64,000 nucleotides of DNA from the NCBI GenBank assembly GCA_049642465.1, contig JBAROV010000039.1, positions 1-64,000 of the forward strand, read 5' to 3'. The notes beneath the pieces were generated by a model, which was not told the DNA's origin, searched no databases, and saw nothing but the letters and a program-made list of their open reading frames with translations. Positions within the stretch are counted from its first letter, which is position 1. Every line of letters begins with the position of its first letter. The position numbers and the translations under genes are program-made. This DNA comes from CAWDPQ01 sp049642465 (GTDB lineage Bacteria > Acidobacteriota > Vicinamibacteria > Vicinamibacterales > 2-12-FULL-66-21). Shown here in pieces: positions 8,197 through 17,564 of the stretch.

Positions 8197-8895
8197 CTAC
8201 TGCGATGCGTGCTGCGAGTGCCCGAGATCGGGCGCGTGCCCTACGGATGCCGGGGCGATACCGCGCGCGAGCAACATCACACCTGCGAGTGCAAGGACGA
8301 CGGGCATCAGGGGACGCAAACGTAGACGCAATGCGGGAGGAATTGCGGAGGCGGAGATTGATACAGCGGTCAGCGCCGGCAGTGTTCCCACAGCGAACCC
8401 GGCCATCAGCAATGCGGCATCACTGATCTCACCGAACGCCGCTGCCGCCGCCACGGCTGCGTAAACAAGACCGCATGGGAGCAAGCCGTTCGCCGCACCA
8501 GTCGCGAGCGGTCCGGCAGCGGGATGTGCGCGGCTCCACCGCGCAGCAGCGCCGCACGCGCGCGCTCCGACAGACGCGCCGATACGTGGAAGGCGGCCGA
8601 GCGGTACTGGGCGAATCGATCGGAGCGCGGCAAGGATGAGCAGGATTCCAGCAGCAACGGCTATCACCCGCCCGAATCCGCGCGCCGTCAGAGCCCCGCC
8701 GATCAGGCCGGTCATGAACCCGAGCGCCACGTATGTCAGCACTCTCCCCAATTGATAGAGCGCGGCATGTCGAACTCGATCGCGGCGGGAGCCGCACTGC
8801 CGGCGTCCGAGCGTCAAGACGAGCGGCCCACACATGCCCGCGCAGTGAAGACTGCCGCCAATGCCAAGCGCGATCCCCGTGAGCAGCGCGGTCAT
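8197..8895 (-). CDS. TauE/SafE-like membrane protein of the cbb3 oxidase operon
   Basis: The protein has 232 aa with six hydrophobic segments. The first contains SLHCAGMCGP, the Cys-containing motif of the short TauE/SafE-type proteins often found at the end of cco operons. A second motif (NGLLPCGLVYAAVA) starts the second half, giving the typical two-fold repeat. It is the last gene of the operon and overlaps ccoH by four bases. Proteins at this place have been linked to metal (copper) handling for the oxidase; direct evidence for this one is absent. Confidence 0.8.
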   Translation of the reverse strand: MTALLTGIALGIGGSLHCAGMCGPLVLTLGRRQCGSRRDRVRHAALYQLGRVLTYVALGFMTGLIGGALTARGFGRVIAVAAGILLILAALRSIRPVPLGRLPRIGASVGARACGAAARWSRAHPAAGPLATGAANGLLPCGLVYAAVAAAAAFGEISDAALLMAGFAVGTLPALTAVSISASAIPPALRLRLRPLMPVVLALAGVMLLARGIAPASVGHAPDLGHSQHASQ

Positions 8896-9338
8896 TGGAC
8901 GAACACCGGTTGTTCGACGTAGTAGTCGCGCCCCGACACCGTCCAGCGGACCTGCACGAGCCAGCTTCCGATTTGCATCTGATCGATCTGGAGGCGCTGC
9001 TCGCCGTCAGTGCTCAATGCAAGGAGGAAGACTTTATCGGCATGTGAATCCGAGGGACGGTAGAACGTGATCGTGCCTCGCGCCATTGGCGCGTGAGCCG
9101 GCGGCAGAACGATCTCCGCAACGCGGCCGATGACCCGAATGCGAGGCGCCGGCTGGAGTGTCCGGGCATTGCGCTCGGCGTCCATCCGTTGGTCCTGACG
9201 CAGCGACTCTGCGTAATAGTCCGGACTCACCAGGTCAACGGACCGGCCCATCGCAAAGGCCACGAACCCGGTCGTCGCAACGGCGAAGGTGGTGTAGGCG
9301 AGCGCGATGCCGGTACCCCAGTTCATCTCGATGCGCAT
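8892..9338 (-). CDS. ccoH: CcoH/FixH-family cbb3 oxidase assembly protein
   Basis: The protein has 148 aa. One N-terminal membrane helix (GIALAYTTFAVATTGFVAFA) is followed by VDLVSPDYYAESLRQDQRM, the typical FixH segment, and then a periplasmic beta-rich domain ending in DYYVEQPVFVQ. CcoH takes part in the assembly and stability of the cbb3 oxidase. The gene follows ccoG by 25 bases and overlaps the TauE-like gene. Confidence 0.85.
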   Translation of the reverse strand: MRIEMNWGTGIALAYTTFAVATTGFVAFAMGRSVDLVSPDYYAESLRQDQRMDAERNARTLQPAPRIRVIGRVAEIVLPPAHAPMARGTITFYRPSDSHADKVFLLALSTDGEQRLQIDQMQIGSWLVQVRWTVSGRDYYVEQPVFVQ

Positions 9339-9363
9339 ATCGAAAACCCCTATTTACCGTTCC

Positions 9364-10791
9364 TCACCGCGCCGGTCCGAGGAACGCCGATTCGATCACC
9401 TGCTCCACTCCCTCGTCTGTCCTCACCGAAAAGCGCACTGGCGTGCTCGCGCCTGCGAGCGCTGTGGGCGGCAGCCGCAAAAGCACTCGTCCCTCGCTCA
9501 ACCCGTACGGCGACACGACACCGAGTTCGCCGAGCGGGGTGATCGTGGCGCCCGCCGGCTCGGTCACCTGAATGCTGTAATGTCGCGCCCGAGCGGTGCG
9601 GTTGAGCGCCTGCACGTTGTAGAAATTCGCCACGTCTCCACCCGCCACAACCGTGTAGATCGTCCCGGGCTGACGCAGGATCAGGACATCGACGTCCCGG
9701 CGCCCTGCCTGAACGACGGCCACGACGCCGACCAGGACGACCCAGACGGCTCCGTATGCTGCCGCCCGCGCGCTCACCCAGCGAGCCACGCCGTTACGCA
9801 CGGCGTGCTCGGATGTGAACCGAATCAAGCCGCGCGGACGGTCGATACGCGTCATTACCGCATCGCACGCATCAATGCACGCCGTGCAGTTCACGCATTC
9901 GAGCTGGATGCCGTCTCGAATGTCGATGCCGGTCGGGCACACCGTGACGCACTGATGGCAGTCAATGCAGTCGCCGGCGGCTCGAGCTTGATCCTCTGCC
10001 CGAGTGCGAAGCAGCCGACTCCGCGGCTCGCCGCGACGCCAGTCATAGGTGATCGTGACGGTTTGTGAGTCGGTGAGCGCCGAAAGCATGCGGCCGTATG
10101 GGCAGGCGAGAACGCAGGCCTGCTCACGAAATCTGACGAACACCAGATAGAACACGAAGGTGAAGATCAGGATGGCGATCAGACCGACCAGATGTTTCGA
10201 GGGTGGGTCGGTGACGATGCTTTTCAGCTCGCCGGCGCCGATGATCCAGGCAAGGAATACATTCGCAATCACGAACGACAGTCCAAAAAAGACAGCGTGC
10301 TTGACCAACCGGCGCAGTGCCGCTTCAAACGTCCACGGATTGCGTTGGCGGCGAACCTGCTGCTCTGCAGATCCTTCAATCAGATATTCCAGCTTGCGAA
10401 ACAGCATCTCCATGAACACCGTCTGCGGACATAACCAACCGCACCAGACGCGTCCGACAACGACGGTGGTCAGCACGAGCGTCACGAGCAGCGTCAGCGC
10501 CAGCAGCACGACGACGTGGAAATCCTGCGGCCGGAACAGCACGCCCAGGAGCACGAAGCGTCGCTCCAATACGTTGAGCATCATCAGCGGTTGCCCGCGG
10601 ACCGTCACGAACGGAGCGAGGAACAGAAACGCGAGCAGGAACCAACTCAGAATCGTGCGTGCTCGATAGAACCGCCCGGACGGCTGGCGCGCGTAGATCC
10701 ATTTCCGCCGGCCGTCGCGGGCGACGCTGGCGAGTTCGTTGCGAAAGTGTTCGTGTTCCGCCGGGAGCGTGAGCGCTGATGACATGGCCAT
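9364..10791 (-). CDS. ccoG: cytochrome c oxidase accessory protein CcoG (RdxA/FixG)
   Basis: The protein has 475 aa. An N-terminal region with several membrane helices holds the GRVWCGWLCPQTVFME motif. Two 4Fe-4S clusters are encoded by CIDCHQCVTVCP and CVNCTACIDACD near residues 265-310. A C-terminal Ig-like domain follows another helix. CcoG is a copper-reducing assembly factor for cbb3 oxidase in studied bacteria. Its ATG directly abuts the ccoP stop. Confidence 0.93.
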   Translation of the reverse strand: MAMSSALTLPAEHEHFRNELASVARDGRRKWIYARQPSGRFYRARTILSWFLLAFLFLAPFVTVRGQPLMMLNVLERRFVLLGVLFRPQDFHVVVLLALTLLVTLVLTTVVVGRVWCGWLCPQTVFMEMLFRKLEYLIEGSAEQQVRRQRNPWTFEAALRRLVKHAVFFGLSFVIANVFLAWIIGAGELKSIVTDPPSKHLVGLIAILIFTFVFYLVFVRFREQACVLACPYGRMLSALTDSQTVTITYDWRRGEPRSRLLRTRAEDQARAAGDCIDCHQCVTVCPTGIDIRDGIQLECVNCTACIDACDAVMTRIDRPRGLIRFTSEHAVRNGVARWVSARAAAYGAVWVVLVGVVAVVQAGRRDVDVLILRQPGTIYTVVAGGDVANFYNVQALNRTARARHYSIQVTEPAGATITPLGELGVVSPYGLSEGRVLLRLPPTALAGASTPVRFSVRTDEGVEQVIESAFLGPAR

Positions 10792-11391
10792 TCAGCGGCA
10801 GATCTTGTCGCGCTCCGGATCGATTGGCTTGGGGCTCGCCGGCGTCGTTCCACGCTTCGACACGACGTAGCTGGCCACCTGGACGACCTGATCGTCGGTC
10901 AACGGTTTGCCCGTACCGAATGGCATCATGCCCTTCAGCGGATAGCCGGTCTTGATGCTTTCGGCGATCTCGTGCACGGAGCAGCCATGCAGCCAATACT
11001 CGTCGGTCAGGTTTGGACCGACCATCCCTCCGAGGTCGGGCCGATGGCAGGACGCGCACACATTGTCAACGCTTTCAAACACGGCACGCCCCTTCGCGAG
11101 GCTGTCGGCGTCCGTCAGAGGCGCGACGTCATGAGCCGTGTGTGAGGGCGCGGCGCTCGCAATCTTCCCTGCCGCCTCGATCTCGGCGTTGTACTCTGCG
11201 ACCATCCCCGCTTTTCCAAACAGCGGCTGAGCGAGGACGTGATAGTTCAGCATGTAAACGACGGCGAATCCGATAGTGAAATAGAACCCATACAGCCACC
11301 ACCTGGGCAGCGCGTTATCGAACTCGCGGATGCCGTCCGCCTCGTGATCGAGCAGTGCATCGCGCTTGCTGTCTTCTCCCTGGCGACTCAT
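10792..11391 (-). CDS. ccoP: cbb3 oxidase subunit III, CcoP, single-heme form
   Basis: The protein has 199 aa. The N-terminal CcoP segment (DNALPRWWLYGFYFTIGFAV) forms a membrane helix. Only one haem c motif, CASCH, is present, followed by MVGPNLTDEYWLHG and the MMPFGTGKPL methionine region. Textbook CcoP carries two c-type domains and is about 300 aa, so this one has a single cytochrome domain. It overlaps ccoQ by four bases and abuts ccoG. Confidence 0.9.
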   Translation of the reverse strand: MSRQGEDSKRDALLDHEADGIREFDNALPRWWLYGFYFTIGFAVVYMLNYHVLAQPLFGKAGMVAEYNAEIEAAGKIASAAPSHTAHDVAPLTDADSLAKGRAVFESVDNVCASCHRPDLGGMVGPNLTDEYWLHGCSVHEIAESIKTGYPLKGMMPFGTGKPLTDDQVVQVASYVVSKRGTTPASPKPIDPERDKICR

Positions 11392-11591
11392 GATTGGACC
11401 TCCGCTTCACCGCGCGCGACCGTGTCGAGCGGCCCATCGAGTGGAAGCCCGGAGAGCCGCTGCACTTCAGCCCGATCCATCTGAATCGTGCGCCACAGCA
11501 CGGACGCGAACACCGCGACGAACAACAGCAACGAGATCACCGGAAAGATGCCGATGTCCGTGATGCTGCGCAAAATCTCTTTGTGCATCAC
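11388..11591 (-). CDS. ccoQ: cbb3 oxidase small subunit CcoQ-like
   Basis: The protein has 67 aa. A single membrane helix (GIFPVISLLLFVAVFASVLW) is followed by RTIQMDRAEVQRLSGLPLD, a charged tail typical of CcoQ. CcoQ stabilises the oxidase. The assignment rests on size, the helix and its position between ccoNO and ccoP, with four-base overlaps on both sides. Confidence 0.85.
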   Translation of the reverse strand: MMHKEILRSITDIGIFPVISLLLFVAVFASVLWRTIQMDRAEVQRLSGLPLDGPLDTVARGEAEVQS

Positions 11592-13807
11592 TGGCCTCCC
11601 GGGCGGCCGCCCACTGTCGGTCGGGAATCGTGCGCCTGGTTTTGAACGGCGGGCGTCTTGATGTCCGTACCGAGGCGCTGCAGGTAGGCGATGAGCGCGA
11701 TGATTTCTCGATCGGCCTGGGTCTCGAACCCGCCCCGCGTCAAGCCATCCGCAATCGTGACGGCCTGGCTACGAAGGTCCGACTCCGCCTGGCGCTCGTA
11801 ACCATCGCCATATGGCACGCCCAGGCGTCGCAACGTGATGATCTTGCCTTCGATATGCGACGTGTCCAGCTTGGTCTGAAACATCCACAGATAGCCGGGC
11901 ATGAGCGAACGCGGCGACGTCGCGGTCGGCGTCCTCATGTGCACGAAGTGCCAGGAATCCGGATACTTGCCGCCGACGCGGTGCAGATCGGGTCCGGTCC
12001 GCTTCGAGCCCCACAAGAATGGATGATCGAAAACGAACTCACCAGCCTTGGAATACTCGCCATAGCGGGCCGTTTCCGAGCGCATCGGCCTCACCATCTG
12101 CGAATGGCACCCGACGCAACCTTCGCGGATGTAGAGGTCGCGCCCTTCGATCTCGAGCGGCGTGTACGGCTTGACCGAGGCGATCGTCGGGACGTTCGAG
12201 CGGACGAGGGCGGTCGGCACGAACTCGACGACACCGCCGACGACCACCGCCACAAACGTGAGCACCGCGAACTGGACGGGTCGCGACTCGAGCCGGCGAT
12301 GCCACGCGCCGGGGGTCGTGCCTGACGCATGCGCGAGCCGCGGCGCCTGCGCCTCTTCAGCGGCGACGAATGTTCCGTGACGCGCGGTGAGATAGAGGTT
12401 CAGAACGGCGATGCATGCGCCAGCCAGATACAGCGTCCCGCCCGCCGCCCGCAACGCATACATCGGAGCCAGGCGTACAACGGTCTCGAGGAAATTGGGG
12501 TTGCGCAGCGTCCCCTGCGCGGTGAACTCCTGCCACATGAGACTCTGCGTGATTCCCGCCACGTACAACGGGATGGCGTAGAACAGGATCCCGAGCGTCG
12601 CCAGCCAGAAGTGCACGTTCGCCAACCGCACCGAATACAACTTCGTTCCGTAGATGCGCGGGATGATGTAGTAGAGCATGGCGAAAGCGAGTCCGCCGTT
12701 CCATGCGAGGGCGCCCAGATGGACGTGGCCGATGATGTAGTCCGTGTAGTGCGTGAGCGCGTTGACGTTCTTGAGGGACATCATCGGCCCCTCGAACGTG
12801 GACATGCCGTACGCGGTGACGCCGACGACCATGAACTTGAGCACCGGGCTCTCGCGCACGCGATCCCAGGCGCCCCGAAGCGTCAGCAATCCGTTCACCA
12901 TCCCGCCCCATGAGGGCGCGATGAGCATGACCGAGAACACCGTGCCGAGCGACTGGGCCCAGTCGGGAAGCGCCGTGTACAGGAGGTGATGCGGGCCGGC
13001 CCAGATGTAGAGAAAGATCAGCGACCAGAAATGGACGATCGACAGCCGATAGGAGAATACCGGCCGATTCGCCACTTTGGGAATGAAGTAATACATCACT
13101 CCGAGAAACGGCGTCGTCAGGAAAAAGGCGACGGCATTGTGTCCGTACCACCACTGCACGAGCGCATCCTGCACGCCCGCATACATCGAATAACTTTTCA
13201 GCAGGCTGACGGGCAGTTCGAGCGAATTGACGACGTGCAGGAGCGCGACCGTGACGAACGTGGCGAGATAGAACCAGATCGACACGTACATGTGGCGTTC
13301 GCGGCGTTTCGCGATGGTGCCGAGCATGTTCCATCCGAACACCACCCAGACCAGCGTGATCAGGATGTCAATCGGCCATTCGAGTTCCGCGTACTCCTTG
13401 CTCGTCGTGATGCCGAGCGGAAGCGTCAGCGCCGCGAGAACGATGATGAACTGCCAACCCCAGAAATGGATGGCGCTCAGGCGGTCGCTGAACATGCGGG
13501 CTTTGCAGAGGCGCTGGAGCGAGTAGTAGACGCCGACGAAGATGGCGTTGCCGGCAAAGGCGAAGATCGCGGCGTTGGTGTGCAGCGGCCGCAAGCGGCC
13601 GTACGACAGGTACGGGATGTCAGGCAGGAGCCACGGAAACACCAGCTTCAGCGCAACGATCAGGCCGACGAGGAAGGCGACAAGCCCCCAGGCGGCTGTT
13701 GCGATCGCGAATTTCCGAACAACCACGTTGTCGTAGGCAAACGTCTCAACGCCCATGTCCCGTTCGGGGACCTTGGCGACGGCAGTCTCGGTAATCAACA
13801 TCGGCAT
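11588..13807 (-). CDS. ccoNO: fused cbb3 oxidase subunits I and II (CcoN-CcoO)
   Basis: The start is set at ATG 13807, preceded by GAAGGTG; a longer frame to 13909 overlaps ccoS. The protein has 739 aa. Residues 1 to about 490 are the haem-copper oxidase subunit I with many helices and histidine motifs such as QWWYGHNAVAFFLTTPFLG and IGHVHLGALAWNGG. A linker with one helix leads to the CcoO part, whose haem motif CVGCHSQM lies near residue 562, then GPDLHRVGGKYPDSWHFVHM. Subunits I and II are separate genes in proteobacteria; the fusion fixes a 1:1 ratio. Confidence 0.93.
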   Translation of the reverse strand: MPMLITETAVAKVPERDMGVETFAYDNVVVRKFAIATAAWGLVAFLVGLIVALKLVFPWLLPDIPYLSYGRLRPLHTNAAIFAFAGNAIFVGVYYSLQRLCKARMFSDRLSAIHFWGWQFIIVLAALTLPLGITTSKEYAELEWPIDILITLVWVVFGWNMLGTIAKRRERHMYVSIWFYLATFVTVALLHVVNSLELPVSLLKSYSMYAGVQDALVQWWYGHNAVAFFLTTPFLGVMYYFIPKVANRPVFSYRLSIVHFWSLIFLYIWAGPHHLLYTALPDWAQSLGTVFSVMLIAPSWGGMVNGLLTLRGAWDRVRESPVLKFMVVGVTAYGMSTFEGPMMSLKNVNALTHYTDYIIGHVHLGALAWNGGLAFAMLYYIIPRIYGTKLYSVRLANVHFWLATLGILFYAIPLYVAGITQSLMWQEFTAQGTLRNPNFLETVVRLAPMYALRAAGGTLYLAGACIAVLNLYLTARHGTFVAAEEAQAPRLAHASGTTPGAWHRRLESRPVQFAVLTFVAVVVGGVVEFVPTALVRSNVPTIASVKPYTPLEIEGRDLYIREGCVGCHSQMVRPMRSETARYGEYSKAGEFVFDHPFLWGSKRTGPDLHRVGGKYPDSWHFVHMRTPTATSPRSLMPGYLWMFQTKLDTSHIEGKIITLRRLGVPYGDGYERQAESDLRSQAVTIADGLTRGGFETQADREIIALIAYLQRLGTDIKTPAVQNQAHDSRPTVGGRPGGQ

Positions 13808-13809
13808 GT

Positions 13810-14010
13810 TCAGCACCTTCTCGAATCGACCTTCGGCTCGCTCTGGCCACGCTGCGCCGTGGCGCACTCGTCGTGGTGATCCAGCAGCACGCGCATGGCA
13901 GGGGTGCACGTGTCGTCAAATTGCCCCGACCTGACGGCCCAGACGAACGCGCCCAGAAACCCGGCGGCCACGAGTCCTCCTGCCACGATGAGCAGCACGA
14001 TGACACTCAT
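13810..14010 (-). CDS. ccoS: cbb3 oxidase assembly protein CcoS
   Basis: The protein has 66 aa. It starts with MSVIVLLIVAGGLVAAGFLG and FVWAVRSGQFDDTCTPAMRV, the signature of CcoS, which is needed for cofactor insertion in the oxidase. The start at 14010 overlaps the ccoI stop by four bases; longer frames lie inside ccoI. The gene ends two bases before the ccoNO start. Confidence 0.9.
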   Translation of the reverse strand: MSVIVLLIVAGGLVAAGFLGAFVWAVRSGQFDDTCTPAMRVLLDHHDECATAQRGQSEPKVDSRRC

Positions 14011-16442
14011 GACGGGAGGATCCTGCGCGCCGAGAGGCGCATCGCGGCGGAGCTGATTCCGACAACCGTGAGCGAACTGACCGGCATCAGCACCGCGGAG
14101 GCGAGTGGTGTCAGCGCGCCCGCGAGCGCGAAAGCCAATCCAATCGCGTTGTAAACCACGGAGATGACGAAGCACGTGACCACCACCTGCCGTGCCAAAC
14201 GCGTGTAACGAAGAAACGCAGGGAGATCGGCGAGTCGACCGCCGCTGATGATCGCGTCGCAGGCGGGCGCGAGACAGGACGTTCCGTCCGAGACGGCCAT
14301 CCCGACATCCGCAGCCGCAAGCGCGCCGGCATCGTTGAGACCGTCACCCACCATCAGCACGTGGCGCCGGGCGGACTGCGCTGCACGGATGTAGGTCAGC
14401 TTGTCTTCAGGCGACTGCCTGAACCGCATGCGTTCGCCGAAGACCTCTCGCCACCGCACGCTCTCGCCGGCATGATCGCCGGACAACAGTGCGAGATCGT
14501 GGAGCCGCGAGAGATCTCGCGTCGCCTCCTCGATCCCTGGCCGCGCGGCCGCCGTCACCCGGATCCATCCGCGCTCGTTCCCGACCGCAACGAACGTCAC
14601 GTCAGGCGGCCCCACCATCGCGAACCCGAGCTGCTCCGACAGGAAGTCACGCGTGCCGATGATCACTGCCCGCTCGTCGACACAGCCGCGAATACCCTGA
14701 CCGGGTGCTTCGCATACATCGCGAGCCACCGGGCTCTCGGCCCGTGTCGCGATCGCGATGCGGCGGAGAGCACCGGCCATCGCGCGGCTGAGCGGATGCA
14801 CCGATTCGGCAGCGAGGCGGCCAATCCGAACCAGGGCCAGCTGGCTGAGGCCGCTGTGTTCGATCTCGACCGCGCGGTCGGCCGTCGTGAGCGTGCCCGT
14901 TTTGTCGAACACCACGGAATCGACACGGCTCAGATCGAGGGCGACGGCGGGATTCCGCAAATACAACCCACGTGTGCCCAAAAGGCCCATCGCGGTGCCA
15001 AGCGTGACCGGCGCCGAGAGCGTCAACGCGCATGGACACGCAATGATCAACACCGCCGTCGCAACGCTGGCGCTCTTGGCCGCGTCCGGCCACCAGGCGA
15101 TGGCGCCCGCCGCGGCGAGCGCGAGCGCACCCACGGTGAACCATGCGCCAAAACTCGTGGTCACGCTTGTCAACCAGTGCGATTTGGCACGCGCGAAGAC
15201 CTGATCACTCCAGAATGCGGCCAGACGGCTGTGCGAGACGGGCCGCACCACTTCGAGCCGCGTCGCGCGGCCAACGACGCGGCCGCCTGCGCGCACCGGC
15301 TGGCCCGGGTCGAGCACAACGGGTTTCCCCTCACCAGTCAGAAATGCGTAATCGAGATCGGCGGCGCGGTCGAGCAGAACCGCGTCCGCCGGCACGATCT
15401 CCTGCGGGCGCACGACGATTCGATCGCCCGGACGAAGTTCGCCAATCGGTACGATCTCGAGCAACTCCCCCGCTTCACGCTGAACGGAGAGAGGCAGAAA
15501 GGATCGAAACGTTCGATCGAAGGCGACGCGATCGAACACTTTCTGTTGAAAGAGTCGGCCGATGAGCAGGAAGAACACGAGCCCGGCGAACGAATCGAGG
15601 AATCCTTCGCCCCGCCCGGTCGCGATATCCACGACGCTGCGACCGAACAGCACGGCAAGCCCGATGGCAACGGGCACTTCGAGTGCGATCGTCCGGGCCT
15701 GCAGCGCCCGCCACGCGGTGCGGAAGTAATCCGCCGCGCTGAAGAGCAGCACCGGCAGGGCGAAGAGCACGTTCAGCGCATCGAAGAGCCGTTGGAATCC
15801 GGGTTCCAGCGGACCGCCGTTCGCGTAGCGCGGAATGCTGAAGAGCATGATGTTGCCGAACGCGAAACCCGCGACTCCCAGTTGCAGATAGAGGCGGCGC
15901 GGAATCGAAGGGGCGGAGGACAATCGGCCTTCTTCAGCCGTGATAGCGGGTTCGTAACCGAGTCTGGCGAGGTGTTCCGCGATCTTTCGCAGCGACGTGA
16001 CCTTCGGGTGAAAATCAATGCGCAGCGTGCGCCGCACGACATCGACTTCAGCATGGGTGACGCCTGAATCGAATCGCCACAACTGTTCGAGCAGCCAGAC
16101 ACAGGACGCGCAATGGATCGCCGGGATTGGCAGCACCCCACGCGCCACCCGGCCATCGTCAAACTGGACGAACGCGGCGGCAAGCTGAGGATCGTCCAGC
16201 GCCGCAAATCGCGACGTGTCCCGTGCTTCGGCGTCTTTTTGCGAAAGCCCCGGCTTGATGTCGCACGTGTAGAAACCCTCGAGCTGATGCGCTTTCAGAA
16301 TCGAATAGACGCTCTCGCAGCCGCGGCAGCAGAAGCGTCCATCAATAGACAGAATCGCCTCGGACTCACACCGATCACCGCAGTGGCGACAAAGTAATGA
16401 AGGATCGACGGATGGGTCCAGCAGCGGAGCAACGACAGCCAT
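14007..16442 (-). CDS. ccoI: copper-translocating P-type ATPase CcoI/FixI
   Basis: The protein has 811 aa. The N-terminus has CRHCGDRC and CCRGCESVY cysteine clusters, then a heavy-metal-associated domain with HCASCVWLLE. Membrane helices contain the CPC metal site (IACPCALTLS). The phosphorylation site DKTGT and the hinge GDGLNDAGAL are intact. This family supplies copper for cbb3 oxidase assembly. It is the first gene of the eight-gene operon; no FNR-type TTGAT-N4-ATCAA box is visible in the 140 bases upstream. Confidence 0.93.
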   Translation of the reverse strand: MAVVAPLLDPSVDPSLLCRHCGDRCESEAILSIDGRFCCRGCESVYSILKAHQLEGFYTCDIKPGLSQKDAEARDTSRFAALDDPQLAAAFVQFDDGRVARGVLPIPAIHCASCVWLLEQLWRFDSGVTHAEVDVVRRTLRIDFHPKVTSLRKIAEHLARLGYEPAITAEEGRLSSAPSIPRRLYLQLGVAGFAFGNIMLFSIPRYANGGPLEPGFQRLFDALNVLFALPVLLFSAADYFRTAWRALQARTIALEVPVAIGLAVLFGRSVVDIATGRGEGFLDSFAGLVFFLLIGRLFQQKVFDRVAFDRTFRSFLPLSVQREAGELLEIVPIGELRPGDRIVVRPQEIVPADAVLLDRAADLDYAFLTGEGKPVVLDPGQPVRAGGRVVGRATRLEVVRPVSHSRLAAFWSDQVFARAKSHWLTSVTTSFGAWFTVGALALAAAGAIAWWPDAAKSASVATAVLIIACPCALTLSAPVTLGTAMGLLGTRGLYLRNPAVALDLSRVDSVVFDKTGTLTTADRAVEIEHSGLSQLALVRIGRLAAESVHPLSRAMAGALRRIAIATRAESPVARDVCEAPGQGIRGCVDERAVIIGTRDFLSEQLGFAMVGPPDVTFVAVGNERGWIRVTAAARPGIEEATRDLSRLHDLALLSGDHAGESVRWREVFGERMRFRQSPEDKLTYIRAAQSARRHVLMVGDGLNDAGALAAADVGMAVSDGTSCLAPACDAIISGGRLADLPAFLRYTRLARQVVVTCFVISVVYNAIGLAFALAGALTPLASAVLMPVSSLTVVGISSAAMRLSARRILPS

Positions 16443-16582
16443 GGGACGTTCCCCGGTGAAAAGGCAAGCACGGTGCCCTGCTCCAAATCGAAGTGTTGTT
16501 GGGGAATTAGCACGCTCGCACTCGTCTCGGGACGCCTGGAACGGGGAATATTTCGCAGGGGTGGGGAGTTCTTGGCAGCGAC

Positions 16583-16611
16583 TTGACGGCAGACACTGCG
16601 GGATCTAGAGT
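16583..16611 (+). promoter_or_regulatory. sigma-70-like promoter
   Basis: TTGACG (16583-16588) and TAGAGT (16606-16611) are separated by 17 bases, ending 33 bases before the ATG at 16645. The match to -35/-10 is fair (5/6 and 4/6) and the spacing is ideal. Confidence 0.5.
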
Positions 16612-16644
16612 TGCCGTCAACAACCAGTCTTCGAGGAGTCCATC

Positions 16645-17151
16645 ATGATTCCCTGGATCCTCGGCCTCGCCTTCCTGACGACGCCAGCCGGCACTGACAT
16701 GCAGGACCCCTGTTCGTCAGGCCGTCCAGTTCGTCTCGTCTCCAACGTGATTCCGGCGCTCGGGCAGGGCCCGATATGGGCCGCAACCGGAGGTAAACCA
16801 CTGGCCTGGGAAGACGCGAGAACACCCGTGCGGGTGCTCTGGCTACGGGACGTCACCGCCCGAGGACCGGCGTTCCTGTCGGGGGCGCTGGTCGGTAAAG
16901 AGGGCAAGGGGGCGCCCACCGCGACATTCGCGACGTCTATGTACGGCAGTCGGCTCCCGCGCCTGACGCTCGATCAGATTGGGGACAAGCCGAACGGGGT
17001 CAAGGATGTCGACCTCAAGAAGTACGCGTTCCACTGGACCTTCATGTGGTTCCCCAGTCCAGGGTGTTACGCGATTACGGGCAGCGTGGGCAGTCGGAAG
17101 TCTGTGATCTATCTGAGTGTCGCGCCCTCCAGCGGCAAAAAGGGCACGTAA
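16645..17151 (+). CDS. hypothetical exported protein
   Basis: The protein has 168 aa. A short hydrophobic start (IPWILGLAFLTTPAG) suggests a signal peptide. The mature part is beta-rich with the segments FMWFPSPGCYAITGSVGSRK and SVIYLSVAPSS at the C-terminus. This is reminiscent of small exported proteins whose last strands carry a conserved 'P-G-C-Y/W' turn, but no family was recognised with confidence. A GAGGAG ribosome site precedes the ATG and a promoter-like pair lies further upstream. Confidence 0.65.
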   Translation: MIPWILGLAFLTTPAGTDMQDPCSSGRPVRLVSNVIPALGQGPIWAATGGKPLAWEDARTPVRVLWLRDVTARGPAFLSGALVGKEGKGAPTATFATSMYGSRLPRLTLDQIGDKPNGVKDVDLKKYAFHWTFMWFPSPGCYAITGSVGSRKSVIYLSVAPSSGKKGT

Positions 17152-17166
17152 ACCGCCTTCGCCAAG

Positions 17167-17469
17167 CTACTTCGCGGACGTCTTGAGGGTCAGCGCCAGG
17201 GCCTTGAGGTCATCCCTCGTGACGGCCAGATCTGCCTGCGCGAATCGTCCGGGGTACAGGATCATCCGATATTTTGCGTGGGATTCCAGCGCCTGCATCT
17301 GGTGGTCGACGGGAAGATCGGCCGGGACCCTGGCCCGTGTGGGAGTCACGTCGGAGATCGCATCCTGTAGCGAAGCTGCTTGCGGGGAGGAGGCTGCTCC
17401 GCTGAACGCAGAGCCGAAACCCAGAGCCAGCATCCAGACCGCCAGAACCATCAGGAAACGCCCGGGCAT
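17167..17469 (-). CDS. hypothetical exported protein (100 aa)
   Basis: The start at ATG 17469 is chosen because GGGGAG stands seven bases upstream; the frame continues to 17553 but without a ribosome site. The product begins MPGRFLMVLAVWMLALGFG, a signal peptide, and its mature part of about 70 residues includes HQMQALESHAKYRMILYPG. No domain was recognised. It is convergent with the gene at 16645 and divergent from the gene at 17565. Confidence 0.55.
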   Translation of the reverse strand: MPGRFLMVLAVWMLALGFGSAFSGAASSPQAASLQDAISDVTPTRARVPADLPVDHQMQALESHAKYRMILYPGRFAQADLAVTRDDLKALALTLKTSAK

Positions 17470-17564
17470 TGCTTGCTCCCCGCTAATCATAAGGCTGGGA
17501 ACCGTTTCACTCAATTGTCGTCTATCCATCATTACGTAAACGACGGACTCCACCGGAGACGGTC

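Noticed and set aside
13808..13909. 34-codon N-terminal extension of CcoNO
   Set aside because: It overlaps ccoS, and the ATG at 13807 has a GAAGGTG site and gives the expected N-terminus.
14361..16067. 568-codon open frame on the plus strand
   Set aside because: It is antisense to ccoI, whose catalytic motifs are intact; the frame has low-complexity Arg/His-rich composition.
16443..16582. FNR/ANR box upstream of ccoI
   Set aside because: No TTGAT-N4-ATCAA or close variant is visible on either strand, so low-oxygen control by this type of site cannot be claimed.
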